Of a stretch of DNA of 64,000 bases, positions 11,776 to 24,000 are shown one piece after another. The translations under genes and the position numbers were made by a program. Numbering within the stretch: position 1 is the first letter of the stretch; each line of letters opens with the position of its first letter. The notes under the pieces are model-generated. The model saw only the letters and a program-made list of their open reading frames with translations. It was not told the DNA's origin and ran no database searches. Source of the DNA: Panaeolus papilionaceus (lineage: Eukaryota; Basidiomycota; Agaricomycetes; Agaricales); assembly GCA_015501605.1 (NCBI GenBank), contig JADNRZ010000018.1, positions 496,001-560,000 of the forward strand. Reading direction: 5' to 3'.

Positions 11776-14043
11776 ATGGTTAAATCAGTAGGCATAAAGG
11801 CCTCTTCGAAATACCCATCGAAACCAAAAACGAAAAGCACCACTAACCGTGCATCTTCGTCTTCATCGAAGAACAAGGACGCCTCGAATGACGCTGGTAG
11901 ACCTACCAAGAAAGCTCGAGTCGAGATCGGCGGGGCTACAGTTTCGGGTTCGGGAGATGGGGCTGTGAAAGTGAAACCAAAGGCGAAAGAGGAGGAGAAG
12001 AAACCTTTGAAGTCGGCGTTAAAGAATAGTAATGCGAAGGTAGCAGCGAGTACTGTTGTGGAACCTGCGAGGGAGAAGGAGAAGGAAGTAGAGAAAGGGA
12101 CTGTTAAAGCAAAGAAACAGGACTTGAAAAAGCAGCCCTCTGCTGCTGCTGCGAGCAAAGCAAAAGGCAAACGCAAAGCCGAGGTCGAAGTCGAAGGCGA
12201 CGCTGAACCGGCTCAAAAACCCACTCATGAAATCCCCGAGGACGCAGAGATGCATGACGACTCCACCCCTGCCACAGCTTCTAAAACAAAAGGAGCAGCG
12301 AAATCGAAACCCAAAAAATCAAAAGAGGCCCCTGCGCCTCCTCTTCCGAGGTCGTTTAAAGTCGTTGCGGGGTCTTATGAGAAGTTGTTGTATGGACTTG
12401 AAGGGACTGTGACTCTTTCTTCGTCCTCATCATCTGCGGAGGGTGTGGAGGACTCGAAAGCGACGGACGGGGATGAAGATATGGATGGCGCAAACGAGAA
12501 GGCGGAAGGCAGCACATCAAAATCACTGTATACATTCACTCTCAAGCCTATCTTTATCTTCCCTGCCCATGTATCGTGTATCAAATCGGTCGCTGCGTCG
12601 CCTCAGGGTGGTAAATGGCTCGCTACGGGGAGTGCGGATGAGATTATCAAGGTTTGGGATTTGAAGAGACGGAAAGAGGTCGGTGGGTTGATGCATCATC
12701 AAGGTATATAACTTTCTATTTTTTTTCTTCCCATTTTGCACCCTCCAGAATTTTTATGATGATCGCAATCATTTCATTATCTCTTTGAAACTCGACGTAA
12801 CATAACATACCGAACGCTAACATAACGAAATCAATATCTATCTACCAGGCTCAATAACAACCCTCACATTCCCCTCACGCTCCCACCTCCTCAGCGCCTC
12901 CGAAGACGGCACACTCGCTCTTTTCCGTGCTCGAGACTGGTCCGTCCTCCGCACACTCAAAGGGCACAAAGGACGCGTCAACGCCCTCGCCGTGCACCCA
13001 TCCGGGAAGGTGGCTTTGAGCGTGGGCAAGGATGGCGTGTTGCGGATGTGGGACTTGATGAGGGGGAAGGGGGTGGGGAGCACAAGGCTGGGGGGCAAGA
13101 AGGTGGAGGGGGTTGAGGGGAGTGGGTGGAGGGAGGGTGAGAAGGTTGTTTGGGCTGTTGGAGGGGGTGTGTTTGCTGTGCAGAGTGGGCAGGGGGTGGA
13201 GGTTTATGCTACGGTGGGTTATGTGCTTTGAAAGTTTGGCCGAGAGGCTGATGCTTTTTACTTTCTTTTTTTTTTTTGACAGAATATGGACGTCCTGCAT
13301 AATATCCGCCATGCATCGAGGATCCATGATGTGAAATTCGTGTTACCTGTTGGTAGCAACAGCACTTCGTCTACCTCTGAACTCTTACTCGTCGGAGCGG
13401 AGGATAAGAAAACGACTGTATACGAGATTGGCACGTCAGCGGGAGAGCAGACGACGAAGCCTAGGATTGTGGCGGAGTTAGTTGGGCATACGAACCGGTA
13501 AGTTTTACTTAGACATCTACTTATCCTTATAATTCTTTTTTTCTAAACCTTAATCTGTATAGCATCAAAGCCATCGAAACCATCAACATCGCCCTCCCCT
13601 CGTCCTCCCCCCAATCCCAAGAACCCCAATCCACAACCCTCGCATGTACAGTCTCATCAGACGGGTTCATCCACATTTACGATTTATCACCCATCTCCTC
13701 CGTGCTCTCTAGCTCTACCTCTGCGAGTCCAGGTGATGCGGGCCCGTTGAAGTTGGAGCCTGTTGCGAGGTATGATACGAATAAGACAAGGTTGACGTGT
13801 GTGACTGTTGCGGATGGGGAAACGGATGTGGTGGTTGGTGGGAAGAGGAAGAGAGGTGAGGAGGTGGACAATGAAGGAAAGGAAGATGAGGAGGATGAGG
13901 GGAGGTATGGTAAGGCGGATGAAAGTGGCGAGGAGGATGAGGGGAGTGAAGGGAGTGGGAGTGATGAAGATGGAGATGAAGACGAAGATGAGAATGAGGG
14001 TGAAGATGAAGATGAGGGCGAGTATGAGGTGGAGTCTGATTGA
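11776..14043 (+). CDS. MAK11: WD40 ribosome-assembly protein, Mak11/PAK1IP1 family
   Basis: Homologue of yeast Mak11 and human PAK1IP1, nucleolar WD40 proteins needed for 60S ribosomal subunit assembly. Exons are 11776-12703, 12849-13213, 13283-13497 and 13563-14043, giving 662 residues. The first 190 residues are a Lys/Ser/Ala-rich extension of nuclear-localisation character, longer than in yeast. The WD core starts at about residue 192 with the family signature VVAGSYEKLLYGLEG. It continues with repeats such as KWLATGSADEIIKVWDL, HLLSASEDGTLALF, GHKGRVNALAVHPSGK and SVGKDGVLRMWDL. The C-terminus is a strongly acidic Glu/Asp/Gly stretch. The gene converges on the G-patch gene, with 174 bp between the two stop codons. 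Confidence 0.9.
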
Positions 14044-14217
14044 TTGTTCATAAAGACTATGCAGTCTTCCCATTATTGGTGTTTGGGGGACTTGCGCTGC
14101 TTATATAGCTGGTTATGGATTTGTTTAATACATTCATAGACCAATACAAAACGTCTAAAACTATCCGAAAAAAAATGTTGACAATGAATGAAGAACCAAG
14201 TACTCAAGTGTTACATG

Positions 14218-17200
14218 TTACATGAAGTCAACGGCCCGTTTTCTACCTCTGGGTCCAGCACCCGGTTCTGGTGGTTTATCCTCCATCTCGACGTCTGAGG
14301 TAGCTTGAGGTACTGACGCTGGTTTTGATTCCACCACCACAGGCACATGCATTTTATCAGGCGCGTCTTTCTTCGCATCCTCACTCACCCCCTTTTCTCT
14401 CTTCCTCTCCCCACTCTCCTCCTCCTCCTCTCCATCCTCTCTCTTTCTCTTCTTCTTTGGTCTATCCTTAGACTGCTTCGGCGCCATACCCCCATTACCC
14501 TCTTCATCATCCATCTGGAACGACACCAGCTTGCTCTTCTTTTCCTTTTTCTTCTTTTCTTTCTTCCTCTCCTTATCTTTGTCCTTGCCTGACCCTGACG
14601 CCTCGTCGTCCTTCGCCTTCTTTTTGGATTTGAATACTGGCTTGAATGTATCTGGATCCACGGGAGTGTCGTCAATGAAAGAATTGGCAGGTGTGAATCC
14701 TGTCTTGGATGGTTTGGGTTCCACAGATGTCGACGCATCTTCAACTTTCTCCTTCTCCTTCTCCTCCTCGTCATCATCATCTGAATCCTCTTCATCGCTC
14801 GCAAATATAGCCTTGAAAATATCCATCGAAGGCTTCTCATACGACAACACTTCCTGCCCTTCATCATCTCCAAACCCAATACTCAACATATCCTTTGCAC
14901 CACCCGCGCTCGTACCAGCCGCCGCACTCCCACTAGGCGCACCACTCGAGGTTGATGCTTCTGCAGGCCCAGCTCCATCCCCAAAATCTGTCTCAGCAAA
15001 CGACGTCCCACCACGCTTCACACCAGCCACATCCGGTGCACTCATATCGACCTCAGGCTCCTTCACCCCAAACCTCTTGCACAACAACTTCGCAGGAACC
15101 CACCCCCTCACCTCCCGTGTCATACTCCCATACATCCCCATCCGTGCCGCGTGCACTTTCGGGGACACCTTCTCTTCCTCCTCTTTCTTCCTTTCTGCTT
15201 CTTTCTCCTCGAGTTCTTGTGTTGTAGGCTGGTGCAGCCCCTCTATTATCTTCGGCCCTAGATCGAGGTGCGCGGCACTCGTAAACCGACCGGCCATCGC
15301 ACCCGACATAGGCTTGAACAACGACGCCGCCTTCGCATAATCTTCCAATTCCTTCATAAACCCGTCCCGGTTCTGCGTAGGGAGGGGTTTCAGAGCTGGC
15401 GCAACATCGGGGTCTGCCTGCGACATCAAATACGCAGTATACCTCGCCTGCTTCACAGGGTCAGCGGTGAACGGCTGAAATCCCTTCAACGCAGCATGCG
15501 CAACATGGGGTTCAAGCTTCGTCATACTCGGCGCAGGGGGCGGGGGCATACTCCCTCCTCCTGCTTTGAACTCCTGATTCGGGTCTTTACCCCCAGCGAT
15601 GCTAGCTGAGATGCGCTGGATCCGTTCCTTATCTTTGGCGGACATGAAATCGAAGACAGAGCGCTGTGCGGGTGGGAGGCGCGCCTCACCAAGAAGGTCC
15701 CCGCGCTGGGTTGCGCTGAGCTGGGATTTTTTCCATTCAGCGTGAGGCATGCCTTTGGGACGGGGTGGAGGAGGAGGAGGTGCGTTTTCTTTTTCCCAAA
15801 CGCGTTTGGGGTCGGGTTTCCATCCTGCTGGGATGTCGGGGATAGGGAATCTGAAAAGAGTGGTTAGATGTAGGTGTTGAGCAGAGAGAGGGAGGGCGTA
15901 CTTTATTTCTTCGATTAGCGGTGCATCTGCTACGACGAACCCTGATATGACGGGTCTTCCGTCGCTGAAGAAATATTGCTTGATGGGCACCACCTGAAAA
16001 GTAGTCAGTTGTTGTAGTTCAGTGAACAAGCAAATATCACATACTGGTTCCTGTTTCCGTTTCCTTGCGTCTGCCTGTCGACCAATCATAATCTCATCAT
16101 CGTCTCCTGCGATATGGTCATATGCATGTCGATTCCTCGATGCCTGTTCCCCATCATAAACATCCAAATCATCCTCATCAGCATCATTAAGCGCTCCCAG
16201 TCCGAATCCACCAGCAATTTTTGGGCCTTTACTACCACTCGCTTCCCCAGCTGCACCCGTATTGTTCAACCTCTCATCCAAAGAAAGCTCAGGTACATAT
16301 CCCAATCCATGAAAATTATCCTTGCGTTTTACCACCAACACAGGGGTATCCCGAGGTGGGTAGGTATGTTTATTCGCCTCCTCGTCGTCATCTGCGATAT
16401 CAAGGGACTGACCAACGAGCTTCATGCCCGTGTGTGGATTGATGGCAGCCTGGTCTTGCTCTTTGCGCTTTTTGAGACTGAGACGTTTGCCGATACCGTG
16501 CCCAATACGCCAGCCCATTTTCATGAGGATTTTGGCGCCGACGGATTCTTTGGCGGTGGGGAGGAGGGTTGATTCGAGGGCACTGGTGAGAGGGCTGGGA
16601 GTGGCGTGGTTAGATGTAATATTGCTTGTACGATTGAGGCAGGACTTACTCTTTAATTTCATTGCTTACACCTTGGATATGCCGTGCTGCCGTTGAGGAA
16701 CCTGTGAAGTCCATTTGTTCGGTGGTGTCTACAATCTTTTGTGTGTCCCTTATGTCTTGCAGATCCTCTTCGTCCATGAAGTCTTCTGGACGAGCGGCTT
16801 TGGCTTTGGCTCTGTCCGTCCGAGACGACACGAATGTGGAAGGTGCCCATCCTAAGAGATTGCGAAGAGTCGTGTTGAGAGATATAACACGATGGAAAAG
16901 TCTACGATGTACCTTCTTTTGAGCCTACTGTGTTGAAGTATCCAGCTGAGAAGCCACCAGTGAAAGCACCGTGAAGCCTACGACGGCCTTTCTCATCTTT
17001 GACCTATTATCCACATTAGCATGCTGGCTTAAAGCTCAATGGAACTCAAACATACTTCTTGCTTCCACAAAGGTACAAATTCACCGATGTCCTTAGCTTT
17101 ATCTAAAGAAGGAAGAGGAGTACCAATCTGTGCAATGTTAATAGAAAAACCACCATGTAGAGTCCGATGCTCACCAAAACAAAGTTCTCATTCGCTTTAC

Positions 17201-17255
17201 GGCTCGCCGTGTCGACGCCTGCATCTTCTAATTTACGCTTTAAACGAGATGTCAT
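14218..17255 (-). CDS. G-patch protein, GPATCH1-like (DUF1604 + G-patch)
   Basis: Homologue of human GPATCH1, a nuclear protein associated with spliceosomes. Exons are 17255-17175, 17127-17056, 17003-16913, 16851-16650, 16594-16045, 15993-15902 and 15850-14218, giving 906 residues. The N-terminal block [20 protein letters not shown] followed by [10 protein letters not shown] and [10 protein letters not shown] is diagnostic of the DUF1604 domain. The G-patch follows at about residues 165-190 ([20 protein letters not shown]). A conserved mid-region has [10 protein letters not shown] and [15 protein letters not shown], each restored by removing short introns whose lengths are multiples of three. 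The C-terminal half is charged and Lys/Glu-rich, with a KKKRKRE-type nuclear signal. The role in splicing is inferred from the family. Confidence 0.88.
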
Positions 17256-17470
17256 GTTAATCTACAATGCCTTCCCAGCATTCCACGAGGTGGATATGGC
17301 GCTGGTCGTCGTGGTCGTCGTTGCAGACAGTCAGCGTCATTCCCAGCGATTGTGAGAGTTCACGTGACCAGTGGCTGCTTAATTTCAAACGCGTTTGTGT
17401 CGCGTTGTTGAACCTGAACGCGTTCCTTGTTTCCGTTCCTTCACGATCTCACACGCAAACACAAGACAAT
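17256..17470. promoter_or_regulatory. Bidirectional promoter with paired palindromic ACGCGT boxes
   Basis: 215 bp separate the start codons of the G-patch gene and the DEK_C-like gene. Two MCB hexamers ACGCGT lie in perfect palindromes: CAAACGCGTTTG at 17386-17397 and GAACGCGTTC at 17416-17425, about 50-85 bp before the DEK_C-like ATG. A CACGTGAC element (Cbf1/bHLH type) is at 17361-17368. MCB boxes are the known target of the MBF G1/S factor in fungi; use here is inferred. ACGCGT occurs about fifteen times in the window, so only the pairing and palindromic context are notable. Confidence 0.5.
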
Positions 17471-19194
17471 ATGCCGAAATTACCTCCTATTTCGAAACTT
17501 GAAATTGCTGCGAAGAAACTGGTGTGGCTGCATGCGAAGCAGGGAGATCTCAAGTTCGTGTTTATTTTTAAACTTGCACCACAATGAGAGGTTGGATGTG
17601 GTTTTCTAACATTAATTTTTACAGGGATTGGACACCTAGGCTTATTAGGGAAAAGCTAGAGGAGGATCATGGGCTTGAGGAAGGTTCACTTGACGAGCCA
17701 GAGTACAAAACCGCGATTAAGAACGCTGCAAAGGAGGCCGCTGAGGTGTGTTGTGCCCTGATGTCATATGCGCAGTGTTGTGGAAAACTCATTGACATTG
17801 CGATGTTACATAGGAATATAACTCTAACCCTTCGGTAGCAGACGATGTTGATGAAGATGTGCTTTCAGATGGTACCTCCAACTCAACAGGTCGATTGACT
17901 AAGAAGCGGAAGTCATCTGGTGCACTTAATAGCAACGGGAAGACGAAAGGCAAGGCGAAGCAGAAGGTTGTAGAGAATGATGGCGAACAAGAAGAGGAAG
18001 AGGCAGAGGGGGAACAGCCGAGTGCTAAGAAGAAGAGAAAGATTTCAACCACGAAGGCCAAGAAGGTTGCTGGCAGTGACAATGAGAGCGGTAGTGACCA
18101 TCCCAGCACACCGGAACCCGTGAAACGGGGAAAGAAAAGCAAGGCAAAGCAGCAATTCAAATCTCTGGTGTGTCCTGCTGATGATTTTCAAAATTTCTGC
18201 TCAAACCTGTCATTACAGGAACATGTGGCTACTTCAGATATTGAACAGGATGAGCCTAGTCCGATCAGGAAGCGCGCAAGCCCTTCGAAAGCTGTTGGTG
18301 TCCATGCTGTATTGACACGTTCTGTTCATCATACTCACTTACTTGTACAGAAAGCATCGCGTCCCTTGTCATCTGCTACCTCTTCTAAAGCTAAGGCCTC
18401 TCCCGCTTCCAAAGTTAGCCCCAAGAAAGCAAAGGCCACCAAGGGGCCTAAGGTTGTAGAAAGCGATGCTGAAGAGATTGAGGCCGTTAAGAGTGAATCG
18501 GAGATGTCGGTCCTCTTCGATGATCCACCACCGAAGAAGAGGAGGGCGAAAGGTGCTGATAAGGAGACTAAGTCGGCGAAATCGAAAGCGCCGAAGGGCT
18601 CGAAAGGGGCAGCTCTGAGCAAGGACGAGGAAACCATCAAACGACTCAAGGTATTTCTATTTATATACACCCATCACAGTATGACTTACCCGTTATCTAG
18701 GCCATGGTCGTTGCTTGTGGTACTCGTAGAGTCTGGTCGAAAGTTTTCCAGGGCCTCGATACTCCTCAGCAACAAATCAAGAAGCTAAAAGACATTCTGG
18801 CAGAGCTCGGGATGACTGGCAGGTTGAGTTTGGATAAAGCAAAGGCTATCAAAATGCAACGAGAATTCGCTCAAGAACTTGGTACGCAACTTGTTAAATC
18901 CTTAACTGCGAAGGGGCTTCTAATCCAGGTACAATACATTGCAGAGGATGTCGTAGAGTTTGAGAAGAAAATTGTAGGGCGTGGATCGCGGAGTTCTGCA
19001 GCCTCTGATGCAAAGTCAGAAGGCGATCAAGACTCCGAAGAGGATGAGGCCCCTGTAAGAAGACGTCCGGTGAGTGTGGTAGTGCCGGTATTTGATTCCA
19101 TTCCACTTCTAATTGTGCATTGCGATTCCTCCAGACAAATGCACGAAAGAGCATCATGGCTTTTTTGGAAGATCAGAGCGAAGATTCGGAATGA
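17471..19194 (+). CDS. DEK_C-like nuclear protein, putative transcription/chromatin regulator
   Basis: Eight exons: 17471-17553, 17625-17745, 17814-18167, 18219-18293, 18351-18650, 18701-18881, 18945-19069 and 19135-19194, giving 432 residues. The N-terminus (about residues 1-70) resembles a DEK C-terminal-type helical domain (LIREKLEEDHGLEEGSL). The middle is a Lys/Ser/Glu-rich disordered region with several basic nuclear-localisation clusters. The C-terminal block from about residue 308 (TIKRLKAMVVACGTRRVWSK, then GLDTPQQQIKKLKDILAELG and MTGRLSLDKAKAI) matches a conserved fungal family usually called transcriptional regulator. Biochemical function is unknown to me. Three of its introns (18168-18218, 18294-18350, 18882-18944) are stop-free and multiples of three, so retention would only lengthen the protein. 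Confidence 0.75.
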
Positions 19195-21024
19195 TATCTT
19201 TTCGACTGTAATGCAGTTGCACATATATTTGATTCATGATCAGATCCATTGCATTGTACACCTTGCGCGCATAAGTATGGGAATGGGTACCCAAAGGAAG
19301 TTCGTGCTGAGTTATCGCAATGGGTCCTCCTTAGAATAGTACGCACTCCATGGTGTATCAGTGAAACTCATCGCCACCTGAAGTTAGTGTCCTCGTATGA
19401 ACCAGGAAGTTTACTTGATAGTTCGGATTCGTTCCGTAGGAGTACTACGTCCATATTCCGCAGGCCAAGTACAATGTTCAACCCAGGTCCGAACATTTTT
19501 TAGCACGAGTATAGGTACGCGATGGCTGGATCTGCAGAAGTTCGGTGATTGGTTAGCGGTTCAGACAGGATTGACTGAACCTTGCACACGACAAGCGACG
19601 CGTAATTTATTCCCTCCTAGCTTGACGCAACACGTGAGATTTTTGGAATTGACAATGTGACCGTTATGTCGTTGCAGGGTCAACAGACTCCCATGTTCAT
19701 CTGAAACGGTTATGGTCTGGTCATGGTCAATCTACAAAACGTTCATATCTTCTTTATCTTTCCTTTTCATGAAATAAATGCCGAGCTCTAAACACTTTTC
19801 GTATTTGGACCTCTGCACGAATCCCCCCAGACAGCGTGTTGGGCAAACTGACTGATCATGAGGATTGAATCGCTGGCAGCTTGTTTGCAAACATTGGTGT
19901 ATCGTCTCTACACCTGCTGTGTCTGTTAGGCACACCGAAGGCGCCAACTCTGCCGACTTTCTCGGATATCGCATCGTGTGATTACCTCTTGCGCGCTGGA
20001 ATACCCAGATATATGACTTGCAAGTATAGGGACTCGGTCGATAGGAAGGAGTGATTCTTCCCATCCATTCGAACCTCAATCGTACTTAAAGATAACAACG
20101 TACCCACGGCGACGATAGATAACCGTGGGCCGCTCAATTTTTGCCCGAAGCCCATTAATTTCTCCTTGCTGGGATGTCTACAACATACCGCTGGATGATT
20201 GTACATCACTGTTGGACCAACAACTGCACAAGGATTTGAGATCTGATTCTCAGGATCGCGTATAGCGGTGGTAGAAACTCAAAACTTCTCTTAACAGCAA
20301 TACCGCCCTACCTAACTTATCGGCCAGCCCAAACGAACTACTCAACTTCAGTGTCATGCCCTCGAACCGTACTAACTGCGCAGCATCCTCGTAAGTGATC
20401 TTTTATACTTGCCAACTCTATTCCTGCGCGTTTACATCTGCTACTGCAGTCACTTGAGCTGGCATAGTGCATGGAAAGAACCGACATGTGAGAATGTACG
20501 ACTTATTTGCCCAAGCTCGTTAACTTATCATTTCGGCAGCTTCTGCATAGATATGACTTATTGTGGCGAGCACTACAGATCGGATCGTGACGGGATAAAG
20601 GCACTCTACTCTTTTCGTTCTTCGCTTCTTGCTTTCATTTGAGCTGGCCCCAGAGTCAAGAACCATAACTCCGCTCATCATGGTTTCAAGTGCTGGTCAG
20701 GTCCTGCATTCTGATTTCATTCTACCATGGACTGCAAGCACTTGGCAAGCGCAGAGCAGCACACATGGAGCAAGATTTAGAACGTATTTGGGTCAACAAT
20801 GCCATCGCTGTCAAACACCGTAATCTCATGTGTGCATGAGAAGGTCTATTTTTAACTATCTACCCCTCAGCTCTCCACAGCCCTCTAGGTGTCATGCATC
20901 GGTCCTACCGGCTCTTATTCTAGCCCCTCCCAAAAGTACATATAGGCCCTAGCCTTCGATTCCCGAACCAGCCTTTCGCTCCCTCCAGAACTCGCGACTT
21001 TCTCATAACTTGATTCCTCGCGCT
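19195..21024. other. Gene-poor 1.8 kb: DEK_C-like 3' flank and permease promoter
   Basis: Contains only short frames on both strands; the longest is about 115 residues on the minus strand at 19732-20079. None resembles a known family or joins into a convincing spliced gene. The permease promoter should lie in the last few hundred bases. I saw no terminal repeats or transposase motifs. A diverged, dead gene cannot be ruled out by eye. Confidence 0.5.
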
Positions 21025-23716
21025 ATGAGTTTCCAACGAGAGAAAGACGATGATAGCGTCGAGAAAGGGCCGCAAGCCATCCATGGCATGCAGGGTTCTC
21101 AAGAGTACGTCGATGTTGTAGGGTTGTCGACATCGAACATTAGCTAACGACGAACGACCAGCTTTCACTTTGACGTTCACGATTTCGATCGTGTACAGCG
21201 TCGTCTTAAGCAACGTCATGTGCAGATGTATGTGTTTAGCCGCCCGTTGAACCATTGAATGATACTGATCTCTTCATAGGATTGCTGTAAGAACTCGTTA
21301 TGATCGATTGTATCGAACCCCTCATTCAAATGACGTCCCTTAGATTGCTGGCACCATCGGCACGGGTCTTTTCTTGGGTTCCGGTCACGCTTTGCAAGCG
21401 GCAGGTCCTTTGGGCGCCCTCATCGCATATGCCCTTGTCGGAACTGTAGCTTACTCGTACGTCTTTTCTGCCCCCGTCCTTGTCTCTTCCCGACTTGAAC
21501 GACCCTTACAGATCACTGTGCGCTGTTGGAGAAATGACGACCTGGGCCCCAATTTCCGGAACATTCCCCCATTTTGGTGAGTCGAATGTTCACTCTAAAA
21601 ATAAAACATGAATTGACACCTTTACAGCTGCCAGATGGGTCGACCCAGCACTTGGTTTCGCCGCTGGTTGGGTAAGTACATTGCATTGTTCAGTCTGCAT
21701 TTCATCAGACCCTGATGCCCGTCTTGCGATAAGAACTATTTTTATACCAACGCGTATGTGCTGCGATGTGCCTTGACGATGGAACATATGCTCACCTTGA
21801 TACAGCATTTCCACTCCTGTAGAAATCACTGCCGCTGTCATCCTTATCTCGTTCTGGGATTCAGATACAGGGAAATCGCATGTGGCCGCATATACAATTG
21901 CGCTCTGTGTCTTGGTTTGTGCCATCAATATCTTCGGTGTGAGGTGAGCATCGAAAGCTTCCCAAATTTTCTCCGTTTCGCTAACCCGGCTTCTTTCAGA
22001 TATTTCGGAGAATGTAAGACTGATACGAGAAATTCGTAGATGAGATACTGACAATTTTGCATCCTTCAGCTGAATTTATCTTTGCATGCATCAAACGTGA
22101 GGTTCACATTACAGAAAAGGAACTTCATTCTGACGATTTTTTTAGTATGCCTGATTATTGGTCTCCTCATTGCTGGGTTGGTCGTTGACCTTGGTGGAGG
22201 TCCCAACCACGACCGCATCGGCTTTAGGGTACGTCCTCTATTTTCTTGCATACCTCACATTACTCAAGTAACTCAACTTTTGTATTAGTTCTGGAAGCAT
22301 CCCGGAGCAGTGGCGGGACTCGGATTGAAGCCCAACCATATTGGCCTCGATAGGTTCCTTGCCATCCTTAGTGTGCTTGTCCAGGCAGCCTTCTCCTTCC
22401 AGGGAATGGAACTCGTGGTTATGTATGTTAGAGTCTTCCTCTCTGTCTTTGCAAGTAACTTATATTCTTTAGTGCTGCTTCCGAGACTGAGAACCCCCGT
22501 CGCAATATTACAAAGGCTGTGGGTCGTGTCTTCTATCGTATCTTTGTCTTCTATGTGAGTATTCGATTCTTGGTGGATCGCGAACAATTACTCAAAATGA
22601 ATCCCTAAGATTCTCGGAATCTTGATGATCGGTATGCTTGTCGCATACACCGACCCAGACCTTCTCAAAGGTGAGTACACCCGAAATTCCAAGTTAACGA
22701 AACCCTAATCATCATCGACCCCATGCAGACACTGGAACCGCTGCCCAATCTCCTTTCGTCATTGCCTTTGGCCGAGCTGGAATCAAAGTGTTGCCTCACA
22801 TCATTAACGCCTGCGTTTTCACTAGTGCTTTCTCTGCCGGCAACAGTTTCTTGTTCTGCGCTTCCCGTGTGCTCTATGGTTTGGCTCTCCGTGGACAGGC
22901 ACCCCGCTTCCTCAGATACTGCACGAAGAACGGTCTCCCCTTGGCCGCTGTTCTGTTTACGGTGTGTATTGTAGCCCCAGATTCAGGGCGATTTGTATTG
23001 ATTCTTGTTCCTTTAGTCCTGCTTCACCTTGTTGTCCTTCATGGCTATTTCCAGCGGATCCAACACGGTATTCAAGTGAGTGATGCGATTGACTTGCAAT
23101 TTATTGTGCTGATTCCTTACGAATAAATTAGCTGGTTCGTGAACCTCTCAACCACGGGTGGTTTCACCAGCTGGTTCATCATGAACGTCACCTATCTCCG
23201 ATTCCGTAAGATAATCCATACAGTATAACCCCGCTGATCACCGTCTGACTCGGTTTTTATTAGGCAAGGGAATGATCGCACAGGGATACGACATGACGAA
23301 GAACGCCTATCACAATCGATTCCAGCCATACGTCTCAATCTGGGGTGCTGGTTGGACTATGTTCTTCATCTTGGTCAATGGTTTCCAGGTCTTCTTCAGC
23401 TTCAATGCTTCGGGGTTCTTCACAGCTTGTAAGTTGAGTGCACTGTGATAACTGGGCTCTTGCTGATGCATTCTGGACCTTTCAGATATCAACATTCCAT
23501 TCTTCTTTATCCTTTACTTCGGATACAAGTTCATCAAGCGCACCAAGTTCTGGAAGCCCCTCGAGATGGACTTTGTCACTGTACGTCATTTATCTTTACT
23601 TACAGTGTCGTTGCCCTTACATTATCTTGTAGGGTATTCCAACTGTGGAAGAGACAGAGATGCCAGAGGACCCACCGAAGAACCTCGGCGAAAAGATTTT
23701 CAACGCCGTTTTCTAA
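21025..23716 (+). CDS. Amino-acid permease (AAT/APC family, Dip5/Gap1-like), 20 exons
   Basis: Proton-coupled plasma-membrane amino-acid importer. Exons: 21025-21104, 21162-21227, 21280-21286, 21344-21456, 21512-21576, 21628-21671, 21734-21753, 21806-21943, 22000-22013, 22070-22096, 22146-22228, 22289-22422, 22473-22554, 22610-22670, 22729-22961, 23017-23075, 23132-23205, 23264-23428, 23486-23580 and 23633-23716 (547 residues). The cytoplasmic N-terminus leads into RHVQMIAIAGTIGTGLFLGS (TM1). Other family landmarks are MTTWAPISGTF, FVNLSTTGGFTSW, AASETENPRRNI, CASRVLYGLALRGQAPRFL and KFIKRTKFWKPLEMDF. About 12 membrane segments are expected; length is typical. Substrate cannot be read from sequence. 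Exons of 7, 14, 20 and 27 nt make this the most finely split gene here. Confidence 0.93.
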
Positions 23717-24000
23717 GTATTTTCACGGTGCTCACGACCTATGTCTTGTCTTTACGCATGTCCTTGATGTTGTATGTATACACTTGTAATAATGATCTCC
23801 TTTTTTACCCACTCCTTACCTTGAATACGGCTAAATAACACGTCCGATAAGTAGTACACACGACTCGCGTCAGAGACTAAAAATAGCTTTATCGTGTCAA
23901 TATTGGTGCCTTCATCATGTGTCCAATTTGTGTCCCACCATCAACAGTATTGAAAGAAACCACATGTGCACTTCGTTTCCCAAGGAAGTCGCCGTAGGGT

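Noticed and set aside
19195..21024. Possible extra gene(s), including a 115-residue minus-strand frame and a plus-strand frame with C-x-x-C near 19250
   Set aside because: No family resemblance, no consistent splice model, and a trial spliced model at 20355-20570 stopped after about 27 codons.
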